64,000 nt of DNA from Oopsacas minuta (GCA_024704765.1 JAKMXF010000342.1:124001-188000), one strand, 5' to 3'. Positions 11,017-24,300 are shown, numbered from the stretch's first letter. Notes: generated by a model from the sequence alone, not told the origin. Program-made: numbers and translations.

Positions 11017-13036
11017 CAATAGAACCTGCCAAAGTGGGGCCTCTCAAAGTGGTGTGCTGCCCAAAGTGGTTGTACAATTGGTGTGTTTAGTAAACTACAG
11101 CTAAATGAACCTCCCAAAGTGGGGTTTTGTCAGAAGTGGGGTGTGGGGTGCGCCTGCTGAAATTTTGAATAATATTGTATAGAAATTTACATTTTTTATT
11201 CCCAAAGTGGGATATCCAAAGTGGGGTATTTCCCAAAGCGGGGTACCTAAGTGGGCTGAATATATACCATAAAGTATCACTACTATATGCTAAAAGTAAT
11301 TCAATACTAGGATAGTATCCTTCCTACACCACTTAATTTTCATTATTCTTCTTCAACAGATAAACGTCAAGTGATGGTTGAATCAGATTAGCCTGTACCC
11401 TTTCCAGGATTTTTCTTGAACTGAGATAACTCATGCTACTTCATCATCCATTCCTTTGTATTCAAAATACTTTTCGAGTTCAAATAGGCTTCTTCTGTAC
11501 TTATTGGACGACTACCTAGTTCTAGGTCTACCTGTTCTTCATTTGTTTCAATTTCAGGTTTAGCACCACTGTCATCTTGTTTTCGGCATTTCCAACTTGA
11601 TTTTCTTTAGCATCGAACAACTCAATCATTTCTAGAACTTGATCAGCATCTACAACTGCAGGTAGACCAGCTATTAAAACTTCTTGATCAAGGATATCCT
11701 GCTCATCATGATTTACAACATCTGAAATTAGATCTGGAATGATTTCATAATCTAATTCAAAGCGGAAACTAGCTTTCTCAAAACAACGAGAACAGTGGAT
11801 GTATTGTGTAAAGAGTTGCAAACACATTCACGCAACATATCGACGCCCTCCATGGGATGTCTATCGATGAAAATCATCTTAGACATGTGTTCATGGAAGT
11901 ATTTACGATATCTAATTTTCAAAGCGTCACCGATCCCTTGATCGACAGGTTGTAACAGAGATGTACAATTCGGTGGTAACCATTCAACACGAACATGAGT
12001 TAGATATTCCTTTGCTAATTCGAATCCACATTCATGACCGGAAAAATTATCAAGAAAGAGCAAGACATTCCGTTTCTGTGTATCAATTGTTGTATTTAAA
12101 TATATAAGCCACTCCTTGAAAATAATAGAATTCATCCATCCTTTGGGAGTCGCTTTCCATTGCATGACACCGGGAGTTTATTAGTGTCGTAGTGAATTCT
12201 AGAGAATGCTCTTGGTTTTAAATACTGGTTAATAACAATCATTTGTTCCATATGTCCATCCATAGCAGTAACAATGAACACAGTAATCCTCTTCTTGCTG
12301 ACTTTACTTCCTACAGGGCCTGTGCCTTGCTGAAGCAATGTTTTTTTCCACTTTGTTCCCAATAAATACCAACCTCGTCACCATTTAGAACATCCTTTTT
12401 GTCATAACCTTAAGGAGAGTAGGTGATATCTTCTTGAATTCCTCAACAGCATTCATGGGAGCTGACGCTCTTTCTCCTTGGAGAGCTCTACTTACAATTC
12501 TATTGCGGCTTCGGAACCTTTCTAACTAGCCATTAGAGGCACTAAAACCATCTAAATTGGGCAGCTTCTTCGAAATCATTGTGGCAATATTTTGTATAAT
12601 TGGACCAGTTACAATAGCATTTAAATCTCGGGCTCTCACGATATACTCAACAAGTTTGTCATCCAGATCAATAGTCTTAACCTTGACTATACGCTTTCAT
12701 TCCGTACCTTTGCGAGGAGCACTTTCTAGTGTTTCAAAATTAATAGCTACCCATCGTTCCTTTTTCCTTACCAATCCTAGACACAGTACCTTTTGGGGCC
12801 TTGTACTTTTTTACAGCATCTAACTGGGTCATTCCTTTGGATAGATCCTGTGCAATTTCGACCTCCCTCTTTAAACTTAGTTTAGTTTTATGAACAGTAG
12901 CCATAAATCATATAGAATCTAGAACAATGCTTAATGAAATTAAAAATAACTATTGTCAGAAGTGGGGTATTTCCCAAAGTGGGATGCAAAATTTTAGCAG
13001 TGCTTCCTAGACACCCCGCTTAGGGAGGTTCTACTG
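11017..13036 (-). mobile_element. Full-length Tigger/pogo-type transposon
   Basis: The element is 2.02 kb. The left end CAATAGAACCTGCC and the right end (read inward) CAGTAGAACCTCCC are inverted repeats. TA lies on both sides (11015-11016 and 13037-13038). The sub-terminal zones repeat 'CCCAAAGTGGGG' many times (about 11029-11260 and 12955-13025), probably transposase-binding repeats. It encloses a decayed minus-strand transposase. Confidence 0.9.
11528..12904 (-). pseudogene. Decayed Tigger/pogo (DDE_1) transposase
   Basis: The minus strand starts at 12904 with MATVHKTKLSLKREVEIAQD, the CENP-B/pogo-type helix-turn-helix. The first catalytic region reads LNGDEVGIYW near 12390. The second (LLFLDNFSGHE) and third (LLQPVDQGIGD) are in the piece 12165-11752, and the C-terminal part follows at 11827-11528. 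The pieces lie in different frames, so the gene is dead although all three acidic residues are still readable. It belongs to the Tigger/Jerky/CENP-B family of TA-inserting transposases. Confidence 0.85.
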
Positions 13037-13155
13037 TATAGAATTATAGATGATGTAACGTGTACTCCCTAGGAGACTGTATTATAGGCCTGACAAACTT
13101 CATCCGTGCTGTGTCACTGATCCAGGTGTTAGGCCAGGGGACATAGAGGGGTGTA

Positions 13156-14515
13156 CAGGGTGGGCCACGGGAGTCTGATCAAAAGTTAATTGCTCTCATT
13201 TGAAAACGAAAAAGTAGAACTTAATTCTGTAAAAAGATTATTAAAATATAGATAAATAGTTTTATGAATACATCATCCTTTCTTCTTCAGCCATTAATCA
13301 GGTGCTCGATCCATGCTCCTTTCCTACCTAGCACTCTTTGTAGTCTGACAAGCATGTTATCGTACACTTTAGCCAGAGTTTCTCCATTAATCTTCTTGAT
13401 TTCTCTTCTGATGTTGTTCTTGAGGTCCTCTAGTGTCTTAGGAACAGGATCCCTGTACACAACTGACTTCAGGTAACCCTACAGGTAAAATCGCAAGGAT
13501 TAAGGTCCGAGGGATATGGGGGCCAGAAGTTGTCAAATCCACGACCAATCACCCTGTCACCGAACTTCTCTTGTAGCCAGCCCCTAACTAAATTGGCATA
13601 GTGTGGGGGTGCTCCATCCTGATGGAAAGTAATAGTATTCAGTTCACCATGTCTCCTGATGTTGGGAAGGTAGAATCCTTTCGGCATTGCCAGGTATCTC
13701 CACCGGTTCACCGTACAGGTCTTACCATCCTCATCTTCAAAAAAGTACGAGCCTATGATCCGGTCATAGGCAACTGCACACCAGACAACCACCTTTTCAG
13801 TGCTCAAGGGTCTCTGGGCAATAGGTTCTGGTTTCTTCAATGCCCAGAACCTCATGTTCTGCTTGTTAACATGTCCTGAAAGATGAAAGTTTGCCTCGTC
13901 AGGCCAATGTACTTCAGTATCTTCAAAAGTTCTTCCTTAATCTTCTTGGAAATGTACGTGGCAAATTGGACCCTCTTCTTCTGATTTGATTCACTTTGCT
14001 TTTGATGCATCTGTATTTTGTAAGGAAAGGCTCCAATGTCATCATTAAGGATCCTCCTCACTGAGCTCCTACTGATTGCAGTCTCTGCAAATAGCCTTCA
14101 TGTTGCACTTTGGGGTGAATCTGCCAGTTTCTTCTTGATTTTTTGAATGTTTTCAGGGGTTCCAACAGTCTTCTTGGGTCCCTTTCGTTTTCTATTGCCT
14201 ACCGTACCACCCTCCTCCATCCTCTTGACAATATTCATGATTGTGTTCCTTGCAGGAGCCTTCAATGTCTTGTAATGCACCTTGAAAGCTCGTTGGGCCG
14301 AGACAACACTTCTCCCGTTTTCAATACACCAGTAGAGTAACTTCACTTTGACATCCTGCTGGAGCGACATTACATAAACCTAGGGGTAGTTTGGTTAGTA
14401 TTTTTTAAAAACTATTTCTCTCAGCTTTAAAATGAATGGTGAACCACTGAAGTCTGACAAAAATTGCACGTGCTAGAGCAATTTACTTTTGATCAGTCTT
14501 CCGTGGCCCACCCTG
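13156..14515 (-). mobile_element. Mariner-type transposon (1360 bp)
   Basis: The ends CAGGGTGGGCCACGGGAG (left) and CAGGGTGGGCCACGGAAG (right, inward) continue as an inverted repeat of about 40 bp with three mismatches. TA flanks both sides (13154-13155 and 14516-14517). The well-matched ends suggest a moderately recent insertion, yet the transposase inside is frameshifted. Confidence 0.92.
13287..14370 (-). pseudogene. Frameshifted mariner-type transposase
   Basis: Pieces at 14370-14098 (N-terminal helix-turn-helix, ending PENIQKIKKKLADSPQSAT), 14061-13852 and 13855-13469 (EKVVVWCAVAYDRIIGSYFF, then FHQDGAPPHYANLVRGWLQE) follow in order. PPYPSDLNPCDF carries the third acidic position. A further frame change leads to the C-terminal tail, which ends IEHLING and stop at 13289-13287. 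At least three lesions prevent expression. Confidence 0.88.
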
Positions 14516-15239
14516 TAGTTAACCAAATGCAGAAATTTACCCCAAATTATTAGAAATTAGACCCAATAATAGCGAGAATAAGCCCCTCAGTTACAATGGA
14601 CGACTAAGGTTATCCCTGAACTAGTGCCGGGTCTTGAAAAAGAGTCGAAGCTAGAATAGAGCTCAATGAACTGTAAAAACAATACAGCGCACAGTGGCTT
14701 GAAATGGGAGTTAGTAAAGAATGGGTACTTTCATTTGAAATAGACTTGTATAATGTATTATTAGCATATTGATTATCATAAGCTAGGAATCATTTGTTCC
14801 ATTCAAAATTTTTATATGGTTTCTATATCTGATGTTCTGACGTCATAGCTTCATGCTGAATTTTGTTTTCTTTAATATCTGATTGTATAATAATTTTAGC
14901 CCTATATATTGTATCCTTTGGGTATAGTATATCATAACTATGGAAGCAAATACAACTGTTAGAATTTCAACATTACTCATAATTTTTATAAAATGACGTC
15001 ATATACATTTTTTCATAATTTTTGCTTTTGTACTTCATACTTCTAAATGCATTTTAGAATTTGTATCTTTTTTTGTGTTAATATATATATATCCATTCTA
15101 ACAATTTCTGGATAAAAACAATTAGCACTTATATTCCGAAATGTTATATTTGTATTATTCATTTGGTAACATTCAGCAAACTACGTTATTCCAATATCGT
15201 ATCAATAATAAGGCCTTTAAGGGTATTATCAATAGATGA
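14516..15239. other. AT-rich spacer, nothing recognised
   Basis: Sequence between the mariner element and the RAG1/Transib-like relic. It has a short TA run near 15080-15095 and no supported gene. Confidence 0.4.
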
Positions 15240-17335
15240 ATCTAATAAATCTGTTGCATTGTCTCTACAGCACTTAGCTCTTCGGGTATGACCGTGTTCT
15301 TCGCACTTTCCGCACACCACTGTCGATCGATATTTATTAACACTGGATCGCTTTCAGATGTGAGTCTGACAAATATATCAATGACATTATCCTCAAAGGA
15401 AGTTTTCCTTGCTAGATTTTTCCTTTATTTCTTGATTAATTTGTTGCAAGCTTCGGATCCTTCTTCGCTAAAGCATTTTAATCCATTCCCAAAGTTCATC
15501 TCTCTCAGTATTTCTTCAGAATGGCCTAGTAATTTATGTAAAGTCGGTGTAATGTTCCCCAGGGAAAGGAATGAAGAATAAGGAGGTAGGTGTCTGTACA
15601 AAGGTTACCTAATTCTTCTGTAGTGATTTTCTGTCTGAATTTATGAATCTCAGAATGGCAGATAATTGTGTGTGCAATTTACAAAATGAGTCCCTATGGT
15701 CAATCTTAACCAAAGACATTCCGCATTCAATAAACTTGGAATCGTTTGATAAAGCTCTTCGAGTCACACCACTAGTGGAAATAGTGTCTCCTTTTGGGTC
15801 TGGTTGGCTAATTCTTAGACCTGTTAGGTCTTAAACTATTGTTCGCACATCCATCATAGAGTCTTTAATTTCTTTTGATGATGTTTATCATGTTGAGCTT
15901 GTTATAATTCAGGTGGTACACAAGTAAATTGAACCATCTAAAAATGCTCGTATAGGAATGTAAGGAAGAAGCAGGTAGAATATCTATTGTTGATAATGGT
16001 TGGTGAGTCAGGTTAAATCTTTGATTTGTTGGTAATGAAAAGAAAGCATCAATGTCTTCCAGTTCTCCAAATAATTGAATGGCGTCTGAAATGTTTCTAT
16101 TGATGGGATAGCCTTGCATAATTAAATCACGATCTTTTAGTTCTTTCTGCGTTGCAGTACATAGTTGGCAACTCGCACCTCCTGCTCCTGAGAGAATATT
16201 TGCCATTTTGCCATCAAGCATTGATCGGACAACTTCGACAAATATATGTTTATCATCGGCAAAATATAACCTTGGTCCTTCATTTGATCTATTTCGGGAT
16301 TGATGATATCTTTCATAAATTGGTGAACATTGTCATGATTTTCTGTAGCAGCAAGAAGGAAATTGGACGTTGGGAGAATGGAGAATGGAGAATTCGGGCA
16401 GTTGTTTTTCCAAAGTTCCTTTCCACTAGAATTGACAATGTGTATTGCTTTGAAGCAAAATAGGATGAACCATTTGGTAGATGTATTCCTATTTGGTTGA
16501 TTGTATACGGTATGCTTTCCAGATCCATCTAAGCCATCAGAAATCTGAAATCAGAGAGGAAAATCCTCATTTGAAGGGGACGGTAGAGTGGACATAATTC
16601 TACAAAATGTATGGAAGACAAATTGAGCATATGGCACACACACACCAACCGGGGCTGTAGGATTCGGGTATAGTTGAATCATACTTCGTAGTACTAAATT
16701 ATTTCTGCTCGGCCACCTTTTGATATGTAGGAAAGTGAATTTCATTAGATAACAAAAGTTGTCGTGGTAGAGTATACTTCCTCTTGCCAATCTCTAGTAG
16801 ATCCAAAAGATATAATGCCTTGTCCACATCCAATTCTTTGCTTTTGGATGCACGCCCGAATTGACCAGAGAATTTCCCAGCACAATTGATTTAAACACCC
16901 TTGCAACTTCTCGATTGTCTTCTTCATTGCACAACAATTGCAAAGCAAGAGCTGCAATTGTAATTTCAGAAGTTTTTTCGATTACCGAGATGGACCTGAT
17001 AGACTCAAGAACGAGATACGGGAACGTTGATGTTGCAATGAAAGATTGATAAGTTCTTTCTTTTGGTGCACCGACTTAGTTTTTTGGAGGGCTTGTGAAG
17101 CTATGAATAATTCTGAGCAAATTCCAGAATGCCACCAATCTCCATGCAAAGATTCAAGTGATTTTTTTGAAGTTCTAATCATATCTCGTATTCTACGTAG
17201 AATCAATTCAAGTTTAGCCTGCTTGGCATCGTTTAATCCATGGAGATCGCTAAGATAACAGAGAGTTGTTTGGACGCAATTGCCATTTGCTTTCAGGATT
17301 CTCGCTAAATCGAGACGGGATTCAGGGGAAGTCAT
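15240..17335 (-). pseudogene. RAG1/Transib-like transposase relic A
   Basis: Minus-strand pieces in order: 17335-16982 (N-terminal), about 16957-16551, then ISDGLDGSGKHTVYNQ at about 16540-16495, GKMANILSGAGGASCQLC (zinc-type CxxC) near 16215-16160, SSLHSYTSIFRWFNLLVYHL near 15970, and NITPTLHKLLGH / FSEEGSEACNK / VRLTSESDPVL at about 15555-15345. The last block, with glutamate in SEE and the 'SDP' tail, is the C-terminal catalytic pattern shared by Transib transposases and RAG1. The first acidic motif DGLDGSG and the CxxC region also fit. Stops (one directly after LIKK) and frameshifts make it non-functional. Transib-style ends (CACWATGG, 5-bp duplication) were not found. Confidence 0.6.
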
Positions 17336-17373
17336 CGGAGCAATTGGTTCAGCAATTAATCACGGATAGATTA

Positions 17374-18739
17374 CAGTTCGTTCGGAGATTATTGGCAGTG
17401 AATTTGATTTGGTTCCATTCAATATATAAGTTAAGAATGATCAAAATCATATGATTTCTAATAATTGGTACTCTCTCATAATAGAATATATATGAGTAAC
17501 TAACATATAGCTAATAATTTATCTTCTTACCTCCACCTTTGATGCATAACCGAATTCTTTTGTCCATTGATAGACAAAATGGCTTTAAAAATTCAGGGTC
17601 AAATGTGTTCTATATCTCCAAAATAGCTTCTTTCAACTCATTTGAGCTAGTAAATCTCTTTTTGAGGAGTCTCTTCTTTAGTACAGCCCAAAGATTTTCA
17701 ATTGGCTTCAGATCGGGGCTATTGGAGGGTCAGTCGATCTGATGTAGGACAAATTCCTGTTTCCAAGCCTTTGCTACATTTCCTATATGTATAGGACTGT
17801 TATCTTCCTGTAATACCCATTGATTTCCGTATAAAGCATTAGCTTCTTGTATAAGACACTCATTTAGAACTGTTTTGTATCGTTCTTGGTTGAAGTTTTC
17901 GGTGAAAACTTTGAGGTTTGTTTTGCCCATTACCGAAATACCACCCCAAATATGTAGCTTCGCTGGATGTTTAAAGTTAGCAGGTTAATGGACTGTCCTT
18001 TCTTTGTCCATACATATATCTTTCCTGAATTCATCCATATAGAGCATTCATCAGTAAAGAACACTTTAGACCAGTTCTGACCCCTCATTCGTTTACACCA
18101 TTCTATTCGTTTAGTAATATGGAGTTGTGACAAGGCTGGAATTCTTACTGCCTGGAGATATTGTAAGCCTCTCCTCTTCATTTCCTCCGATAGTGTGCTT
18201 TTGGCAACTGGAGTACTCAATTTTGCTCGACATTCATTCAGAGTGATCCTTGGATTGTGTTGAACGCGTGCCATAATCCTATTACTATCAGACTTGTACA
18301 ATATTTGAGGTCAACCTGCTCCTTTCTTATGAGTCAAGCTTTTGTCAGAAATAGACTTCAAAACACGATATACTCTCGCTCTGGTATAGCTAGTCGTCTT
18401 GATATTTCAGTCGCTTTTGTTATCCCAGCATCAAAGAGTTCCTTTATTCTGATTCTATTCTTTTCCTGAGCCTTCATACCAAAATTGTGGAAAATACTGT
18501 TAGTGAAAGTCAGAGAATATGGGTCTAAAATGTGTGAACAAAAATAATAAGCTCATATTTAATGTCAAAGATCATTTGGGATAGATAAGGCAGAAAATTA
18601 GAATGTCAGTGGATCTATACATTATATTTCGAGATATTATATGTTGCTATAACTTAGACGTCGTAAATAAGGTTGTTTCAGAATATTTGTAAGGGATAAT
18701 GAAAATAGTATTTACTGCCAATAATTTCCGAACGCACTG
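17374..18739 (-). mobile_element. Tc1-like transposon (1366 bp)
   Basis: The left end CAGTTCGTTCGGAGATTATT and the right end (inward) CAGTGCGTTCGGAAATTATT are inverted repeats continuing as TGGCAGT. TA flanks both sides (17372-17373 and 18740-18741). It lies 38 bp beyond the readable start of the RAG1/Transib-like relic and may have cut its upstream part. Confidence 0.9.
17524..18477 (-). pseudogene. Tc1-like transposase with in-frame stop
   Basis: The minus-strand reading starts near 18477 with MKAQEKNRIRIKELFDAGIT. The paired helix-turn-helix region is followed by KVFFTDECSIWMNSGKIYVW (first aspartate), QWVLQEDNSPIHIGN (second) and SNSPDLKPIENLWAVLKKR (glutamate). The last is preceded by a TGA where tryptophan is usual (IDW). 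Several frame breaks occur, around 18300 and 17930. All three catalytic residues are readable, but the gene is broken. Confidence 0.88.
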
Positions 18740-21700
18740 TATCTATGAGAAAATAGAGGTGTTTGATTGAAAACATAGTACACGCATATGCACACATTTA
18801 TATGTTTAATTTCGTGCAGTAATTTCCAAGAATAATTAGGATTATATGGGTATTCAATAATATAATTACAGATATCACTTTAGGAATTTCCTTAGCAACG
18901 ATTACCGACAATGGAATGTGACCAAAAAAATCAAAGTTGCGCACTGTTTCGGTACCTGTTATCTTCATATAACATACTATACTTATAACCAACAACTGGT
19001 ATTATTGTCGCTTTGAAGTTCTTTGACTTTTTCTTTTCAGACACTTTCAAAATTTATCCAGTGAAAAATGGGATCCATTTTTTGCCCTGAGTACAACAAT
19101 CCTTCACATGAAAAGTACACAGTTTGGAATATATCTGATACAAAATTTGAAATCAGCAGGCAAAATTGTCTAAAATTGATGAAACAATAGATCGCTAATC
19201 TATTTTATAAGGAAACAGAATCAATGTGTGAAAATCTTGTATGTTTTGAATTCTCCGAAACCTTAATTTCAGGATCAAAAACTAAGAAGTTTCGATTCAA
19301 ATATACATAACTAATAGGCTCCCAAATTATTTGAAAATTGGAATGGAAGCTACTTGAATGTTTAGAAACACAATGAAACCATAAAGGAATGAAAGCATTA
19401 CTATGAACAATTTCTTAATTCTTTACTACTAAGCCACTATGTAGCGGACCCTCTAAAAGAATTGTTTTGTGATATTTGGGCCTCAATTGACTATGGAACA
19501 AATTAGGATAACTAGCTTCTTAAAATCATTCAATTTTCAAAATTATTACCAAATCTCCACGAAAAATTCCCCCAATATAATACGCACCAGGACGATTCAG
19601 GGAAATATTTCACTTAAAATTTACTGAAATATTGTCAGATTTCAGAATTTCCAAAGATTTCCCAGTTATATATACTGTTTAATTCGGATAAAAGGTAGCG
19701 GCTCTGGTAACAGAATTATTTGGAATAAGCACTAATTGAAGTTCTTCCTATCCTAATCCCGTTCTTTTATAGTAAATGGAATAGTAGCTGACCAGGATTG
19801 GAGAAATGTTCGTAATAACTTAGTTCTACTCTAACTTTAATACTAATATATTGTTCAATTCGTTGTGTTGTAATTGTTCAGTAGCGTGCTTCGCTTTCCA
19901 GGTCGATGGCGAACTGCTTGGTGCTTCAGATTTATCTTTATTTACCGATTACGGACGAAGTGTTACTTTACTAACGAAAAGGTACACGATAATTTAACCA
20001 CTTCGTTTAAACCAATTCCCTACCAAAATAGAGATTTTACACCTTTTTCGCCTCATAAAATCACAGATTTCCTGAAGTATTCGGTTAAACGACTAAATAA
20101 TTTCGTGCTTATTCTCGCTATGCGACGGAATATACACTGTACTACATGCCAGAATATAAAACAGAAAGAATTTAAATTACTTACTATCCATGCTCCATCC
20201 CTTTTTACATTTGCTGCGCTTAGTTGGTAACACTGGAGCTCTTAAGGGGCTTTGGTTAGTTATCTTGGCACTTTGTGCCTCGTGCATTCAGAAATTCTAC
20301 AAATTAATTTTTGTAGAGTCGTGGAGGCGTAAAATTCATGATGAGTTTCCAATTGTTCAAAGTGATGATGACAGGACATTTGGCATAGTATGGGGCACCT
20401 GTGATTTAATTTTAACTATCTATCATTTATGTTGGCTGTGCTGTGGCTTATAATGTGATTGGTCGAAAAGTCAAAAGGTACAATGATATGATAATTTCGT
20501 CATAGGTGTGAATTTTCGTCCAAGACTTAAATTGTCTGTTCCAAGCCCAAAATACTTAGGTATGCCAATACTCAGCCCTGGGGGTCTTCCAGTTTCTTCA
20601 ATGAATTCTTAACATGTATATATACATACACATAGTGATATATTGCGTTTTGATATTATAGATAACCATAAATGAAGAATTGTGTTTCGAAAATTTGTTT
20701 CAGTCTCTACTGCCATGCAATATTCAGCTACTCTACTTTTACGCCTTCTTGATATGTATTAATGCACCAATATATTAGCACAATCCAGTAGTTCAATTTT
20801 ATTCATAAAGAATTTGTGGACTGTATGGATCACACTTGATCAACTATATCAAAATTAATCAAGTCAATAAAATCTTGCTTTCTAAATGTAGTGAATTCAA
20901 GTAATTATGAGGCTGTAAGTAAACGAAGCGACAAACCTAGTGAGGACCATTTTCATACAAGGCGCACTTGGGGGTAGATAAATTATTCGGCGTACGAAGT
21001 GATACTCTTTCGCCCCTAAAAAGTATTGGTGGGATAAACTGCTCCTCTTAACCTTTAGGATCGATGCTCTTAGTATGAATTAAATCTATGTATTGTTTAA
21101 CAATTTCGAAAACTCAAAATACGTATCTCATCATTAAAAAAGAGCCCAAACCAAATGAAGATCGGTGCTGAGAGCACACTAAGTGGTCTCGATGGATTCC
21201 TAATATTCGGAAACCCTTGTAACTAATACTTGGCAAATGATAAGAGAGTTAATCCTAAAATTATTAAGTACACAGTAGTGTTACATTTGCAAAATAATTC
21301 TCTCAGATTAATGAATGGTTTCGCATTAGAGAAATACATTGAAACAATACTATAGGATCTAGGAGTATATATTTTAGAATATTGAATGAACATTAAAATT
21401 CTGCTAACATATGTAGTAAAATTTTATGGATTTTCCGCAGTAAAGTCAGATACAATTAGGCCTTTTGAAAGTGTTGGAACATTATTAAATCGAAATTTTA
21501 GCATAAATACATTTGTGAACTGTGACATATCCTATTAATACAATTATTAGGTTGAAATTGTACAGGTCATATTAGTGATTTGCTGGGCTCTCATATCTCA
21601 CGATCTCGTTCTTGGTAATACGCTTTTGTATCTGTATATACACATAATATTGAGTATTTCACCAGAAAACTAAAATTAAATTGTAATTCTCTGGATGAAT

Positions 21701-23419
21701 CGTGAAATTTATCGCGAACATAACGATTTTGAAAGTTACCAGATTAAGAGCACTGCATCAAAGAATTGCGCATTGAATCTATCCTTTTCCGGGATTGATC
21801 AGATTCTCAATCCCGGAAGAAATATTGCACATAATATAATATGCCTGTGTTCTTATAAATGAAATCAATTTCCAATAACTTAATATGCTAAAATGAATAT
21901 TTCTAAAATAATGAACAACGAGAAATAATATCACAATATAGTGAATGAGAAGGAATATATATCGAAGAGTAATAAGGTTTAGTTCTTGTGATTATCAAGC
22001 GTTGTGTCACCAAGTCTAGTTCTAATTTTATTGCAAAGTACAGCCTACGAAACTACACCCTGTTCTCGGTCTAACATTTCCTGGACCATGAATTATTTCA
22101 AGTCTATTAAATTTGACTTGCAAATTATATTTTTCTCGATAATATACAATTGGTGCATTTAGGCTCGAATAAGTGTATTATTGATAGTTAATAATTTACA
22201 CAGCCATGTCATCTAACTATTACCAGTTTGAAATGACATCTGTTTGTTTAAAAGGATGGCACATGTTTTGGAAACAATTGCTAATTGTAACTTCTTAGCT
22301 ACTTACAAGTCAATTGCATCTTTGTGAAATTGAGTTATCAAATTAATTATCAATATCGTCCAACAGATCTTCTTCATCTTCCACTTTCGGGATTGATCTA
22401 GCAAGCAAATCGTGACAAAATGCCATTATTATACCTCTTTTTTCAGTTGTGATTGGGGATTTTGTAAGATTGGTAAATTATAGCAGCATCTGTCTAAAAC
22501 TCCTGTACAATACGTTGGTCAAAAGCTTTCTGGATTTTCTCACTAAAAATATGAATTCTAGCTTTGGAGTTCTTCCAATAAAAACTCGATAGTTACTTCT
22601 GCTATCTTCAAATTTCATCACTTCTGTATTATGCTTTTATCGCTACTTTGATTGTGCTCAGGATTAGATTATTCCTTGAGATCTCTATGAATTCTTGATT
22701 ACTAAGATTTATCATTTCTTGATACCTAACATTGCTTTTGAAAAGTTATTCTTGTATTCGTTCATGCATATTTAATAACGAACTCCACTTTGTCTTGCAA
22801 TCTATACCTATCTGTGAATGCATGATTAGACCAACTAAATAAACTTATGATTAGTAGTTGTTCATGATTATCAGAGGAACCATATTGATTTGGGGGGGTT
22901 TATTCTTACCTTGTCCCGAATATAATTATTTAGGAGTATCTGAACGTTCGCCAAACAGCGTCTAAACATTCCCGTAGTATATAGTCGATGCGCGTAATTT
23001 TGAGCTATTTATCAATTAATGAACTCTGTAAACGCTTTAAAATATATACATGATGCAGGTAGAAAATATCGGTCTTTAATGGTGCCGTCCTCCAGCTAAT
23101 TCTGATTCGTAACACTGAGTTCATAAAGTTATGTATGCCATAATATTCCATCCACAGGCCAAATTGTGTACAATATGTTCCAATTTGTGTAATTACTCAA
23201 TAGGCAATTAACAACGAAAAGCATTACTTTATACCATTCATTAATATCATTTTATATATAGATCTTAAAATGAAGCCAGAGTATCGAATTTGGTGCCTAA
23301 AATAGCATTTCCCATAATACCATTGATTATACCAAAATTTGATATTCTTTTGATATGGATACAGTCATAATATTATATTTTGTTGAACTTTGCCAACTCT
23401 GCACTTTTCATGTATTTTT

Positions 23420-23600
23420 GGTATATTAGAAGTTATTATGCATTTTAACCCGTTTTAAGGTCAGATTTTCTATGCCGATCATCGTATTAGTCATGAAATT
23501 TCATTTATTGGAGGGTCATATGATCATATTTGGAAGAATGCAAAAATGTGACACCTTCCATTCTTAATTTCTTTTACCTCTTTTAACCCTATCGAATCAA
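23420..23600. repeat. Diverged fragment related to the 4234-4730 MITE
   Basis: Around 23535-23575 the sequence AAAAATGTGACACCTTCCATTCT resembles the inner repeat of the piggyBac-type MITE at about 4625-4650. Upstream sequence also shares CATGAAATTT-like blocks. No matching second end was found. Confidence 0.3.
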
Positions 23601-24300
23601 TCCTCTTTCGACTCCGATCGGTAATTTGGGAGCAACTAGGCGTAAGATAAAACTCCACTAATGGCCACTTTATGACATTTAATGAATACAGGATGATATA
23701 TTATTTTGAAATACATAATTTATGATTAAAACCCTTTAGCAGAACACAATTCTATGGACAGCTATCCTCTTAAAATATTGTTTATTTGCATACTTATATC
23801 TATATGAGAGTAATCAGGGAATACATGTTATGATATTACCAAGTATACAATCACAGTGTTCATATTTATTGCTTATACAGTGTTTGATAATAGCTTCAAG
23901 AGGATTGAGGGGTTGAAGTTCATTAGTACAAGTCTTTTTCCAAGTCCATACTTGACCCCTTTTTGTACCTGAAAGCTTATGTCAGGACTCTAGTCCTGTT
24001 AAATATAGGATTAATTTCAAAGCCTTTTCAGGCTTGGACCCATGCCTGGAATTAATACTAATCACCTACCATTAAATGGCCAAGATGAAGCGCATACTGC
24101 ATACTTCACTCAAATATCATAATTGAACGCATGGCATATGCAATATGAATTTAACTAGACATAAAGGAGAGAAATTGAATATATATTATAACTTTCCGTA
24201 GTTGCTAGCCCGGAAAAGAGTATTTGAGTTCAAGAACAAATAATTATAATTGTTCTGACCAGTCTTTTTTGTTTGTACTTTTCATTAGACTTCTTTGTAG

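Larger units (their letters stand above)
5329..24300 (+). other. CFAP100 intron, about 19.0 kb, transposon-rich
   Basis: The intron starts with GTAAGT at 5329 and ends with TTTGTAG at 24300. It holds the mobile elements listed separately. Stretches 5329-6194, 6668-7129, 9162-11016, 14516-15239 and 18742-24300 show no gene I can support. The last of these (5.5 kb) is AT-rich and holds only short unrecognised frames, for example at 19874-20453. Confidence 0.8.

Noticed and set aside
19874-20453. Two overlapping + frames (118 and 87 codons) as a membrane protein gene
   Set aside because: Cys-rich hydrophobic composition without any known motif. The frames overlap each other and have no exon borders I can support.
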